From assembly GCF_040954835.1 (NCBI RefSeq), contig NC_090697.1, positions 3,794,501 to 3,858,500 of the forward strand: a stretch of 64,000 bases of DNA, written 5' to 3'. Made by a program: the position numbers and the translations under genes. Of this stretch, positions 11,189-22,940 are shown piece after piece. Position 1 is the stretch's first letter; each line of letters starts with the position of its first letter. The notes below the pieces were generated by a model. It made no database searches and was not told the DNA's origin. It was given only the letters and a program-made list of their open reading frames with translations. Origin of the DNA: Lepisosteus oculatus (Eukaryota; Chordata; Actinopteri; Semionotiformes; Lepisosteidae).

Positions 11189-11197
11189 TATATAAAG
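11189..11197 (+). promoter_or_regulatory. TATA box of receptor A
   Basis: TATATAAAG lies about 50 bp before the donor of the predicted non-coding exon. It sits in a block of about 170 bp strongly conserved with 37241-37425, where the same position reads TATATAAAA. Confidence 0.6.
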
Positions 11198-11219
11198 TGT
11201 CACATACAAAGAGTCAGGG

Positions 11220-11246
11220 TACAATAACACCAGACATCTGAATAAG
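11220..11246 (+). other. Predicted non-coding first exon of receptor A
   Basis: The sequence CCAGACATCTGAATAAG precedes a consensus donor (AAG/GTAAGC at 11247). The counterpart in unit C is CCAGACATCTGAACAAG/GTAAGC. The start is estimated from the TATA spacing. Splicing to the acceptor ending at 12365 (CTTTTTACAG) would put the coding exon about 1.1 kb downstream. Confidence 0.5.
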
Positions 11247-12406
11247 GTAAGCTTATGACAACTATATAATTCTAGTACATTAAAAGTATCTTTAAGTATT
11301 GTAAATGTGTTTTATTATGATTAATCTACAATTTGCTCTATAAAAACAAGAGAATAAAAAGTACATCTTGGTAAAACATTAAATGCATTACATAATTTCC
11401 TATACAAAGGGATGTAAATGACAGGAAATAGATATAGCAGTTTAATTCTTTTCAGGTATAATGAGGTATAGCTTCTGATGAAGCTGCACTTAGTGGTAGA
11501 TGCTTAAGTGCTGTTCACAGAGTAAAATTTTCCATTTGTTGATAACTGTGTTAGTTAATTCAGATTAAGGATATTTAACATGTTTTTCAAACCACAATGA
11601 GGCATTTATCTTCCTCCATCGTTATTAATAGAGACTGTTTTAGATATTAGATATAAAGATTTATTTATTTGAATAAACAATGCCTTGTTGCTATTCATTA
11701 TTATTGTTTTTGTTTTTGTTTTAAGTTTCTTTTGACACTGAAATTGACGTCTTTCAAGTCTTAAATGAAATAAATTCTTGTGTTTAACCCTTAGAATTTA
11801 TGGATAAATGAGCCTCTTAATTTAAATAATTTGAACAGTTTTGAATTATTTTTCAGATTTATTTTTACATACACTTATAAAGCTATTAAATTAATAATAA
11901 TAGTTAATATAATAAACATTTCAATTATCCTGTATGCCTAAACTTTTCCATTGCCTCTGCCACAAGAATTTCTGTTAATCTGTTAAGAGTTTCTTTAGTC
12001 ATGTCAGTTAAGATTGGAATATTAAAACACAAAGTGTCCTCTAAGCAACAAGAAACAAATCACTGGCACCATAGTATTTTAGAAGAAAATGCATTTATTC
12101 CATAATGGCAGAATTGAAATGAACACATATATTTTACAGTGAAGAAAGTCTGCTTCAGTATAAATGATTACTTCCAACATGAACACAATGTAGAAGATAG
12201 ATGTACTGTTTAGACATCCACTGTTTTATTTCTGATTATTAGCAATATAGACATTTGTAATGTTCACAAACAGAATTCTGTTCATTTGAAATCTTACTTG
12301 AAATCCTAAAGTACGAAAAATAAATAGTAGCAACATCATTTAATGTTATGTTGGTCTTTTTACAGAAACCTATTTTTCTACAACACTTGGGATATAAAGA
12401 AAGAGC

Positions 12407-13444
12407 ATGCTGAACGTCACTGGAATGACTGAAAATACACACTTCTGTTACGATTCGGTAAACAAGTCATGTCTGAAACATGTTTATGTGGCTACGATAC
12501 GTACTCCACTGTATCTCATCTTAGTAGCAGTTATTGTGTTCACTGTTTGTGGAAACCTGGTTGTCATCATCTCCATTGCTCACTTCAGACAGCTTCACAC
12601 ACCAACTAATTTTCTTGTCCTCTCATTAGCAGTTGTCGACTTGCTAATAGGAGGATTTATAATGCCTCCCAGTATGGTCCGATCACTTGAAACTTGTTGG
12701 TACTACGGAGACTTGTTTTGTAAAATCTATACCACCATAGATGTCATGTTATGTACTACTTCTATATTCCATCTCTCCTTCATTTCAATCGATCGATATT
12801 ATGCTGTGTGTGAACCACTAAAATACCAAACTAAAATCACTGTTTGTGTTGCACTTTTCATGGTTGTCATTAGTTGGAGTGTTTCAGCTGTTATTGGATT
12901 TGGACTGATTTTTCTGGAGTTAAATATAAAGGGCATAGAAGATGTCTACTATGAGAATGTATATTGTGTAGGGGGCTGTACTCTGATACAGACTGAAATA
13001 TCTAGCCTGATTTCTTCCCTGCTGGCATTTTACATTCCTGGGTTTATGATGGTAGGAATCTATTTGAACATTTTCCTTGTAGCAAGGAGACAAGCCAGGG
13101 CAATTGAAGGCCTCGTTTCCCAGAGTAAGAGCTCAGAAGACAGCAAAACAATACCTTCAAGCAAGACAGAAAGAAAAGCTGCGAAGGCTCTGGGAATAGT
13201 GATGGGGGTCTTTCTCTGCTGCTGGACACCATGTTTCTTGAGTGTCAACCTGAATCCTCTTTTTAATTATTCAACTCCACCTGTACTATTTGACACTCTT
13301 GTGTGGCTAGGATACTTAAATTCTACATTTAATCCTCTTGTCTATGCTTTCTTTTACAGCTGGTTCAGAAAAGCTCTTGGAATGATTGTATTTGGCCAGA
13401 TATTTCAAGCCAATTCTTCAAGAACAAAACTAACTACAGATTGA
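12407..13444 (+). CDS. Trace amine-associated receptor (receptor A), TAAR1-like
   Basis: Class A GPCR of 345 residues in one coding exon, the usual TAAR layout; predicted to bind biogenic or trace amines at the plasma membrane and signal through Gs-type proteins. Visible landmarks: N-glycosylation sites N3 and N19, N-terminal Cys14/Cys22, N1.50 at 50, D2.50 at 78, C3.25 at 105, amine-binding D3.32 at 112, DRY at 129-131, W4.50 at 157, ECL2 cysteines 187 and 191, P5.50 at 211, CWTP at 272-275, Y7.43 at 303 and the TAAR signature NSTFNPLVYAFFYSWF at 305-320. Position 3.36 is Cys116. ECL2 and the tail FGQIFQANSSRTKL resemble TAAR1. The ATG follows a predicted acceptor at 12365; unit C starts three codons earlier. 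Ligand and expression site are not known; a serotonin-type receptor is unlikely given the signature. Confidence 0.93.
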   Translation: MLNVTGMTENTHFCYDSVNKSCLKHVYVATIRTPLYLILVAVIVFTVCGNLVVIISIAHFRQLHTPTNFLVLSLAVVDLLIGGFIMPPSMVRSLETCWYYGDLFCKIYTTIDVMLCTTSIFHLSFISIDRYYAVCEPLKYQTKITVCVALFMVVISWSVSAVIGFGLIFLELNIKGIEDVYYENVYCVGGCTLIQTEISSLISSLLAFYIPGFMMVGIYLNIFLVARRQARAIEGLVSQSKSSEDSKTIPSSKTERKAAKALGIVMGVFLCCWTPCFLSVNLNPLFNYSTPPVLFDTLVWLGYLNSTFNPLVYAFFYSWFRKALGMIVFGQIFQANSSRTKLTTD

Positions 13445-14880
13445 AGATTTCTTTTAACACTGAGCAAAACAATTATTCACATTTTTTCTTCTTCAAAGAA
13501 TTTGAAAACAATTAAAGCACTTCATAGTTGTGACACTATTATGTTTCTGAAAAAGAGGTGTGAGAAAACAAAATAAAACAAAAGTTAACAAAATATTTAT
13601 GGATGATTATGAATTTGAAACTTTGGACAGGCATCTGCACTACTACGGAAGCAAATTAAAAAATAAACAACTTTAAATTCTCACAAATATTTATATTTCT
13701 TTAATTTTCAGTATACAGTAGTTCAAGAGCATCATGCACAGAGAAACTGGAAAGGAAAAATCCTCTTAATTGCAGTTTTTGAACTTAATTAATAATTAAG
13801 ATAATTAATTATTGTTGTTCTACACACCTGATTTGGAATGCCAAGTTTTGTGTTTTCCATAAGTCTTTTCCAGGAAGTTAATCAATCATTTTAAGAGAGG
13901 CATCTCCCTTACTGAAGGCACCACAAGTGTGAAAATACCTGGGAGGCTTCAGAGGTGACTGTGTTCCTGAATGACAAAATATCAATTAGCCCACTAGGTG
14001 GGAGAATCTTGGTTTTCACTGCAGAGCATTTAGAATAATTCACACTTTTCAATATACTACTGTACTGTAATACAAAACATAATTGTTTAGGGCAAGATAG
14101 AGCTTCAACACATTTTGCCAGTTATTCAGAGATAATTGAAAACAGATTTTTTTTCTAAACAAGCACTTCACAGCTGTGACAATATTGTGAAAAATACTGT
14201 GCAAAAATGCAATGGCATAGCAACATAAACCCATATTAAAAGGGGAGGGAAAGACCAGCGCAGAATATGCAACTATATGATACACAGGTGTCACAGGGAG
14301 GGCAGGAGGGGTGCCCAAGTGAGTCCTTTTAAAACAAAATGATATCTCAGCCGCAATTGCACTTAGGTGCAAAGATGATGGTATATTATGACAATGCTCC
14401 CCACAGACAATTATGTATAGCAAAACAAAAAACAAAAAACAAAATTGAACTAGTACACACACACAAAAAACAAACCCTTTATCTAAGAAAGAGATCAGTT
14501 CTACCACACTTAGGTCCTATCAGCTCCACACTGTAGCCAGCCGACAGGAAAGTGTGTGCGAGATCATGTGTAACTTAAGATGGATAATGAGTGTCTTGTA
14601 ATCTACTGTCTGCGGACGGTGACAGACATCCCTCTGTCACAACAGGACACCCTGGACACCAATCTCTCCTTAATTGTGATGGCCAGTTCAGCATGGTCCT
14701 TGATTCTTCCCTTCTCGTGTTGAAACCAAGAGGACTGTATCAAGCTGTGAAAGGATTCTCCATGTCAAAAACTATAGTTTCCTTGCAGCGTGGTCCATAA
14801 AACCAGACAGGACATCTGTGTGCTGATCCAGCACATGGAGAAAGTTTAAACTGGCAAGCCCATCTTTAAATAAATAAAAA
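13445..14880. other. 3' flank of receptor A, shared with unit B
   Basis: About 13445-13760 matches 29936-30270 and 39447-39720 (candidate 3' UTR; AATAAA-like signals near 13570 and 13660). About 13870-14050 matches 30535-30720. About 14770-14875 matches 32698-32795 (ACCAGACAGGACATCTGTG). It is a duplicated unit flank rather than an independent gene; the 152-residue minus-strand open frame in it has no domain resemblance. Confidence 0.55.
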
Positions 14881-15104
14881 CCACGAATACCCCAAAACTG
14901 CATCTTAATTTACACTTGAGAGAACAACATGATTCTCTACAGTCAATATCAGATAATAGTATGATTACATTACGTCATAGTATTTTACATTACATTGTTC
15001 TTCACTGCTTTTGTAGTATTTTTAATTGTAGTTGAACAATTGTTCTGGCAGTATTCAAAAACACAGTGAAAAGACATCTGCATTAATTTTGGTCAGTTGT
15101 CTCA

Positions 15105-15700
15105 GTGCAGGTACAGATGCAGCCATTCAAAATGAGCGGTAAAAACCCGCGGTACAGTAACCAACCCGCAGGGCACCGCGGTAAGTGATTGGCTGGCCAA
15201 AATGACCGACAGGGGCACTCGTGGTGCATTGGTTGGTAGTGAAAAGATTTAATCATTTAATGTCTTTACTGTGCACATTTCAATCTGCTTAGTTTTGATT
15301 ATTTATATGGAATTTTACCACTAAAGGGAAATTTTAGTAGCTGAGCATAAAAAGAAGAGGAGCATAACGCATCTGAAGGTCATAAACGATATTAATTTTG
15401 GAACATAAACATACAGTATATAGCTGGTCTTGGTACTTTAAAGAAAAAAATACACACCAGTATTCCATTTCTCCCTAAACATTTTAAGCTTCGAAGTCTT
15501 TAACTAACGTATACCGGAGTCAACAAGCATACTTTTAGAAGTTGATTAAAAGGGAATATAATATGGAATCGCGTATCTAAAGAAATTAATAACGACATAA
15601 TTATATTCATGTTGCAAAAGAACTGCAACGGACATAAAAACTCCCTTGCTTTTAACAGAGCGTTCCATAATTTCTAAGTACGAAAATGCCAGGTGAAAGG
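15105..15700 (+). repeat. Unclassified dispersed repeat
   Basis: Begins with the family end motif CAGATGCAGCCATTCAAAAT (15116). About 15240-15540 is the reverse complement of about 4390-4720 and 20580-20760, and 15560-15690 matches 63190-63320. The order of blocks differs from the 62.9-kb copy, so the copies are mosaics. Confidence 0.65.
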
Positions 15701-16078
15701 ATTTGTAAACATATTTTGTTAAAGCAAGTCAATTTTTTCCGCAACACATAAAATACATTTTTCCAAGAAAGTTTAGCCTTTGTCACTAATGAAACCACTA
15801 AATAAAGACATAAATATAGAAATCTTAAGATTTGTTTTATTTAATGTTGGTAGCAGGATGAACTGTCAGAGTATATATTTTGTCGCAGAGTTGCTGCAAG
15901 ATGTTAACAGTGAAAAGGGTATTTAGAAATGAGTTATTTCAAGATGAAATTTTTCAGAATAATTGAAAATCTAGCAGGATAGAGAAAGCACAGAAAACTG
16001 GCAGTTAGATTGATCAGATTAGTATGAAAAGTCATTTAGCAAAGGGAATGAGAAGAGTGACAAACTAGTATACTTCAG

Positions 16079-16250
16079 ATCTTTTTTTCTGAACCAGGGA
16101 AAATCTGATCATGTTTCCCTATAACAATAATAAAAAACTTTATTTGATATATCACCATTAAAGGTGGCATCTCAAAGCAATACAGTAGATGTAAAAACAG
16201 ATAAAAGGACCACAGATTACAAAGTAAATGCATATAAGAAAGACAAGCAG
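16079..16250 (+). repeat. Unclassified dispersed repeat, fragment
   Basis: Matches 2385-2530 and 63560-63625, including TCTGAACCAGGGAAAATC and CATCTCAAAGCAATACAG. Confidence 0.65.
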
Positions 16251-16334
16251 TTAGAGGTGCTACCAAAATTAGAAAATGAAGCAGATACAGACACTAAGTC
16301 TTCTGAAAAGAAAGGTTCTGAGGTTAGATTTAAA

Positions 16335-16480
16335 CTGGCCCTGGTGTGTGTGTGTTTGTGTCTGTCTGTCCTGTGATGGACTGGCGCTATGTCCAGGGTG
16401 TATTCTGCCTTGTGTCCGTTGCTTACTGGGATAGGCTCCAAATCCTCTGTACTGGATAAAGAGATTAGAAATGGATGGAA
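16335..16480 (+). mobile_element. SINE 3' part (L2-tailed, AFC-like)
   Basis: Contains the common fish SINE tail: a GTGTTTGTGTCTGTCTGTCC stretch, GATGGACTGGC, GGGATAGGCTCC and GGATAAAGAGATTAGAAATG, ending in ATGG. The 5' half is missing because the inverted duplication boundary cuts it. Confidence 0.7.
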
Positions 16481-16772
16481 GTAAAGGCACTGTGTGGATG
16501 GAACTATACACAGTGTTAGAAACCCACTATGAAATGGCAGCATCTCACTGAGAATAAAACATTTTATAGTGCTAGCTTAAGGAAACAGCCTTTCCACCTC
16601 TCTTGCACATCAGTATCCATACCTAGTTATTTAAACAAATTGCCTCTAATTATAAACATCTTAATATGCTGGCTCTGTGGATCCGCATCAGCTATGTTTG
16701 CCCATTCCTTCAATTCATGTGCATCCAACACACAGTTCAACGCTAGCAACTACACAAAATCTAAAATATGAG
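16335..16772 (+). repeat. Left arm of a large inverted duplication
   Basis: About 435 bp matching the reverse complement of 18184-18618 with few differences by eye. The arm consists of the 3' 145 bp of a SINE (16335-16480) plus about 290 bp of neighbouring DNA. Spacer between arms about 1.4 kb. The partner arm is continuous with a longer SINE, so this arm is probably the derived copy. Confidence 0.85.
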
Positions 16773-16905
16773 CTCTACTTGCCACTTACAATACCAACAG
16801 TACCAGCTAACTTTAGTAGTGACATTTTCATGGATCTTTTTAACAATAAAATTTACAACATCAGACTTCAGACACAAATAAACAGGCCTCAAAAAAGTCT
16901 GGTAC

Positions 16906-16937
16906 AAACATTTTCAGCATGGAATAAACCGTTACTT
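16906..16937 (+). mobile_element. PLE terminal fragment
   Basis: TTTTCAGCATGGAATAAACC is the PLE 3' terminal block. It lies in the spacer of the 16.3/18.2-kb inverted duplication. Confidence 0.6.
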
Positions 16938-17319
16938 TAATGGTATAAACCTTAAATGGATTCATATTCTCAATAAGATTTGGTGCTCAGTAACATGACT
17001 TAGAAAATGACAGAAGACATACGTATCATGCTTATCCTTCTATTTTTCATAATCGTAAACTCCTTAAGGCAGTTACATTTTCTCTGTTCTGACCTGGAGT
17101 TACAGAGAAATTTAAATTCTAATAAGAGATTTGTAATGAGGAAAGTCATACCAATCACTCATACAGTACCAGGATTTGCAATTACAATACAAATACTTTC
17201 TTTCTGTATGTGTTTATTTTGCAGTTTGAGTCTATGGCATTCCTTTGGGGGTCTATACTCCAAGGCATGACTTTTTTATGTATAAACATCAGTATTTACT
17301 GCTATTAATTACTGTACGA

Positions 17320-17545
17320 TTTATAGTTGAAATCTGAGCCTAGATATAAAGTTAAAATCTCGACAAAGCAATGTAGGAAATACAGAGAAAATAAATCCTT
17401 TCTGACATCTAAAATCAGTTTCGATCAAGGTCTCTAAAACGAACAAGAAAAAGAGGATTTTCAGAGGGCAATTATGCTGTGTTTATATGGAATAAGTGAT
17501 TTATGAGCAATCTAATTTCTTGTTCGTTTAAAACAGTGAAATGTC
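17320..17545 (-). repeat. Unclassified dispersed repeat, fragment
   Basis: Reverse complement of about 1705-1835 (GAAATCTGAGCCTA; GAGCAATCTAATTTCTTGTT). Part of the large mosaic family. Confidence 0.55.
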
Positions 17546-18183
17546 AGCTGCAAAAGATCGCACCAGAAACAGCACTCTCTCTGCCTGTCATAGACGTTCA
17601 GGAAAGGCTGAATGAAGTCATGTCAAGTACAATAATTCGGTGATCAATAATAACAGTTGTAGGACAGTATATAAGGAGGATAAGGATTTTGAAGTTGACT
17701 CGAAATCTGATAGGTAACCAGTGCAAGGACTTGAAAACAGGTGTAATGCATCCCTGATAGGATTCTTGCTGTCATATTCTGAACATATTGAAGATTGCTC
17801 AGTGTGGATTTAATTTCCCCAGTGAACAGGATGTGCATTTATTAATTCTAGAAAAAAAGCCTTTCTTGATTTCTCTAGTTCTTAGTTTCTCTAGTTCCCT
17901 TTAAAATAAACTATTATTCCACAATGCAGAGTATTACATGGCCAGTATTTACACATGATATTTGTGATTTAAAGAAATTAACACAAGCAGATTTTGGAGA
18001 TTTAAGTGTTGGCTGAGTTATTGCAGGATAAAAGACTAGAGATGTTGGCAAGAAGAAGATAATTTGGGGAAAGCTGAGGAATACACTTATAACAAGAACA
18101 CTTCCTAATGGGGTTAGGCATACTTTTGATGAAGATGATGAAGTTAACAGACTATATGTTTACATAGATACTGAAATAAGGAT

Positions 18184-18618
18184 TGTATTTTAGATTATGT
18201 GTAGTTGCTGGCATTGAACTGTGTGTTGGATGCACATGAATTGAAGGAATGGGCAAACATAGCTGATGCGGATCCACAGAGCCAGCATATTAAGATGTTT
18301 ATAATTAAAGGCAATTTGTTTAAATAACTAGGTATGGATACTGATGTGCAAGAGAGGTGGAAAGGCTGTTTCCTTAAGCCAGCACTATAAAATATTTTAT
18401 TCTCAGTGAGATGCTGCCATTTCATAGTGGGTTTCTAACACTGTGTATAGTTCCATCCACAAAGTGCCTTTACTTCCATTTCTAATCTCTTTATCCAGTA
18501 CAGAGGATTTGGAGCCTATCCCAGTAAGCAACGGACACAAGGCAGAATACACCCTGGACATAGCGCCAGTCCATCACAGGACAGACAGACACAAACACAC
18601 ACACCAGGGCCAGTTTTC
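18184..18618 (-). repeat. Right arm of a large inverted duplication
   Basis: Reverse complement of 16335-16772. This arm runs on into the rest of the SINE (to about 18812), which suggests that it is the source copy. Confidence 0.85.
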
Positions 18619-18812
18619 CCATAAACCAATTAACTTACCAGTATGTTTTGGAGTGCGAGAGGGAGTCATATCACACATATGGAGAAAAACCATGTAACCC
18701 AGAGAGAACATGTAAACCCCACACACACAGGATGGCAGGAATTGAACCTAGGACCCCAGTGCTGCAAGATAGCAATGCTAACCACTTTGCCACCATTATA
18801 AATGGATGGATA
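18474..18812 (-). mobile_element. SINE (AFC/L2-tailed type), near full length
   Basis: On the minus strand it has a tRNA-like head with a GTTAGCATTGCTATCTTGC stretch and a B box near TAGGTTCAATTCCTGCC, then GGGGTTTACATGTTCTC and a TTGGTTTATGGGAAAACTGG linker, the GATGGACTGGCGC block and the GATAAAGAGATTAG tail. This is the arrangement of L2-tailed fish SINEs. Confidence 0.75.
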
Positions 18813-20579
18813 TCTTAGTTATCTTTCTATTTCACAGGTTTGCATGCATAATTTAATTTTGAAAGCCACTGAGACATCAGGTACTACTGTTGTATTTATG
18901 AAAAAGAAACAAAACAAAAAACATACTAACAACTGTGCCATCCTACTCCTTAGTTAATACATTTTATTATTCATAAACAGTTAACATTGTTAGCAAAATA
19001 TTTTGAATTATATTTAACCCTATTTTTTCTTTAGTTTTGTATTTAACTTATTATATGATAGTCAGACTTAATGTATATTTGAACAATGAAAATATATTTT
19101 TACAAGATTTTACATTAAGCACTTAAAATTAATATGGTTAATAATAGTAAACTGTAACATGCTGTAACAAGATCGGTTAAACTGCGAAGAAAATGCTTTC
19201 AGAGAAAATGTTTCAGGTGTGAAGAACATAGATCTCCAATGCAATTTCAACCAAACCTGTTCCCACACACCCTGCCACCACTACCATTAGAATATACACA
19301 AAGCACTCAAATCTTTCGAGCTAATGATCAGGTGACCCGAGAGAGAGCGAGAGAAACACCAAGGGGTGCGGAACCAGGGAACTATTTACATGGAAAATGG
19401 GCGATCTCTCCAGACTGTCCGCCCGTTTCACTGTTACCTGGATACCTCTTTATTTAGAACTCACTAACACTGATTTTTAGTTTAGAAGGATTCAAGTAGG
19501 GTTTTAGATGAAAGGCAGCGACCTAAATCAAGCCCAAATCATAATTGAACCCATTCAGAGCCTACATTACATTTTAGCGTTTCATTCTGAGCAGAAGACC
19601 CTCACACCTGAAGAAGGGGGAGGTGTCTTTCGCTGGAAATCTCGCCTGCTTCTACTTTACAACCGGAGTGCTGGCTGTGACGAATTAAACCAGTTTCACA
19701 GGTTTCAATCACAGACTATGTGACATGGGAGTCAGGAAACTAACACACAGCGCCACCGGATTTGATAACACTATAAAAACGCTATAAAATAATGTGACTT
19801 GGCACAGAACAAGTTTACAGCACAGTACAATAATAAATGCTGACCATGACTTTAGAAGCATAAATTGCCTTACACTCAATTTAAACACAAGCTGTCTTTA
19901 GCCCTCTAAGCTGGTTCATACAGAAATGTAGAGATCCAGGCTCAGAACACACAGCTTCATTAGCGAATACATATGCAGGACAACTAGAGAAGACATTTTA
20001 CAGAGGATGGATTTTTAGAAACATCCCATCAGTGACATCACTGAAGTCAACTCCTAGGTACTGTAACTGTCGTGTGGATAGTTTCACAAGAATCAGACAA
20101 AGGTTTAAGCATCGCTTGTTCTAGATAAAACTGTAAAAAAAAAAACAACCCATAATGTACTTCTTTGCGGCTCTGTTTGCCCAAATCATATATTCGCAAC
20201 ATGAAATCTAGAAAATAATATTACGTAACCAAAATCCGCAATGTGGAAACAGAACCTGTGTAATTGTTGATAGATGATGTACTCGTAACATTTTTTCAAG
20301 ACGAACTACAACATTTAAAAAATGACTTGTATGTACTTGATATCTCTAATCAATCCACGGGTCCCAGCACAAAACAAAACTAAAACGCATACCGTTTCGC
20401 GCTTCTTATTAGTTGCTCAAAAGTAATTTGACCGTATGAAATGCATAATATAAACCTAGAAACATATTCGTGAGCAGTACTTAAGCACTGTAGTATCGGT
20501 GTTAAAACATACCTCTCAAATACTGTAAATCAAGTTAAAAATATCTCAAGACCGATTCTGGTCATAATGAAACCATGTT
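18813..20579. other. Intergenic, no gene seen
   Basis: AT-rich up to 19200, then a more mixed block. About 19618-19705 repeats 2048-2150 (partly inverted order). No open frame shows family resemblance. Confidence 0.4.
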
Positions 20580-21262
20580 TCGTGTATGTTTTCTTTAAAG
20601 TACCGAGACCAGCCATATACTGTATGTTTATGTTCCAAAATTAATATCGTTTATGGCCTTCACACGCGTTGCAGTATGCTCCTATTCTTTTTATGCTCAG
20701 CTACTAAGATTTCCCTTCAGTGGTAAAATTAGATATGAATATTCAATACTTAAACGGGCACAGTTAAGACATTAAATATACATATACATACTGTATACAG
20801 TACAGTTTGCATACGGTAATATGTTTATGTTCCTAAATCAATCTCTTTTATGAGCATGTGAAAGGCATGGTGAATCACTGTACTTTGCATGATTGGAAAC
20901 AAATGCGTGATTGCGAAATGCTGTGGTGTTACTTTTACAAAGACGGTCAATGAAAAAAAGAATGTTGACCAGGGCAATACTTTGAGTTTACACTTACAGC
21001 TTGTCCAAGGTCATTCATTATTAATACTATTAGTAATATCTTCGTTAAAGACTTTGATGGCCACAGCTCAAACATGAGAGGTTGAGCTTTATTATCTCCA
21101 CATTGCGGAAATTCCGGATACTATTATTTTGCCTGCGGTATTATAGGAGAATTTACGGTAACTCACGGTATTTACCGGTAGATTGCGGTAGACTGCGTAC
21201 AGCGTACCGGAAAATAATGCAGTATCGCCCGCGCATTTTGAATGGCTGCATCTGTAGTCATT
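20580..21262 (-). repeat. Unclassified dispersed repeat
   Basis: 20580-20943 repeats 4440-4810. 20944-21262 is the reverse complement of 62888-63185, with an internal run of GCGGTA-type motifs and the end motif ATTTTGAATGGCTGCATC. This copy joins the two halves that are separate elsewhere. Confidence 0.7.
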
Positions 21263-21289
21263 GACAGTGGTCTTAGTGGTCTTTCTATC

Positions 21290-21600
21290 ATCCAGGCTTT
21301 ACATATAATACAGATCCAGCCATTCAGAATGCATGCTGGACAATGCAGAACATTATGCCACACACACCTCAACACACTTCAGCATATTATCCTGTATTAA
21401 AAATATTCTGTTGTGGGACTGCACTACTTTGTCAAATGGCCAGGTGGATTAGTGAATGCTTAATACGGTGTGTGGAAGCATTTGGGCTGTCACCAGAAAA
21501 TGCCTGGTTTCGAATCCCTGTCAATGCTGAGCCCCTTGGGACAATCTTTCCAATTACAGAATTTAAGTTCTATACTGTTTAGACTTTTATTAATTTTATA
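21290..21600 (+). repeat. tRNA-like SINE candidate, copy 1
   Basis: Matches 44417-44720 over about 300 bp: CCATTCAGAATGCATGC at the start, GACTGCACTACTTTGT, then CTGGTTTCGAATCCC, which fits an RNA polymerase III B box, and TATACTGTTTAGACTT at the end. Its first bases resemble the end motif of the larger repeat family next to it. Confidence 0.6.
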
Positions 21601-21973
21601 CTGTGTATACAAATTTTGTAAAATTATTTCTCATTGTGAACATGATGTGCCTCTTTCAGATTAACATCCACATTGAGAAAATGTATATTTTATCTTAAAA
21701 TGAATATCAGCAACAAGTAATCAGGAAACAATGTTATTATAAATTTGGATTATGACAAATATATTTCACACATACTGTACTGTTCAAGTAGGTATCTGCA
21801 TCATCATATTTTAATCTCAGAGATTGTTTTGCATAAAAATAAAATGCAGTACACAACCTTGATTGTTCTGAATCTTGAAACTAACCTGATCACTTATGCT
21901 TGCATGAATAGTGCTTTTTAATAGGCATACACATTAAAAAAATATATTACAAATGGTTAGCAAAGAACCAAGT

Positions 21974-22940
21974 AAAGGTTTATTCCATGCTGAAAAGAGA
22001 AGAAAAGAAACACAACATTTCGGCTGTGCAGCATTCTTCGAATGTGAGAGGCATAGGAAAATGGACCGCTGATAAAGCAGGGGAGAACAAAAGCCAAGAG
22101 TGGAGAGGAGGCAGGAGCAGGCGAGAAGCAGACTAGACTCTCAAGTGATGTGAATATGAGAGAGGATGAATAGAGAGGATTAAAAGGAAACAAATCCGTC
22201 TTTGAGAAAAAGTGTAAGGTGTGATCTGTTTCAGGATACGTTTGGTTTTGGATGTCTTTCTGTAATAGGAGTTCTGAAACCCCTCTGTGAGGATGCAAAT
22301 GGAGAGATCGGTGTGATCTTGGCCATTAGAGATGAAATGGGAAACTATGGGCTTGGAGAGATCTTTGATCCTCACACCCTTGACATGTTCCCTGAAATGG
22401 TCTCCCAGTTTCTTTCTTGTTTCACTAATGTAGATGGCTGGGCATTTCTGCAGTAAATAAGGTTGCCGCAGGTACAAGATATCATCTGAGTGATCCAGAA
22501 TTGTGCAAAGAGGCCATGAATGTATTGGATATACATTTACAGGTGATGCAGGTATTACAAGTTCTGTTGCAGTGTTAAGTGACTGGTGTGGATGATTGCT
22601 GAGGGCGATCAAGGGAGCTGTGAACAAGAAGGTTATGCAGATTAGGTAATCAGCGATATGAGATGATGGGGCAGTCAGAAAAAAAGGTACCAGTGGAGGG
22701 ATCATCCTATAAAATGGGCAAGTTGTCATCAATAGCCCTGGTTATTGAATGTGTGTTTGGGTGGTAAGAAAGCACCAAAGGAATGCAGTTGTGAGGCTGG
22801 GAGTTCCTTATTAAGTTGATTTTGGTTTGGGATTTGGGTTTTGGTTTGGGAGAGGGCCCTGCCAATAACATGGTTGGGGTATTTTCTGTTAATTAAAAAA
22901 AAAGAGTGCATTTTGAGGGCTTGGTTTTGGAAATCCATGT
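21974..22940 (-). mobile_element. Penelope-like element, older 3' copy
   Basis: The minus strand encodes, in order, a DFQNQALKMHSFF block that in the 28-kb copy follows the RT, the PLVPFF region, and a GIY-YIG core (CPAIYISETRKKLGDHFREH), then the 3' UTR and terminal GAATAAACC block at 21974-21990. It is clearly more diverged than the 2.9- and 28-kb copies, so an older insertion. The RT part is absent. Confidence 0.82.

Noticed and set aside
14049-14507. 152-residue minus-strand hydrophobic frame
   Set aside because: AT-rich, no domain, no conservation of the frame in the homologous part of unit B.
16529-16771. 80-residue frame repeated at 18195-18425 as a conserved small protein
   Set aside because: The similarity is explained by the inverted DNA duplication; there is no sign of coding selection.
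21478-21500. A real tRNA gene from the B-box-like motif near 21510 and 44620
   Set aside because: No cloverleaf with matching acceptor stem could be formed by eye; it fits a SINE head or a degenerate tRNA-like segment.
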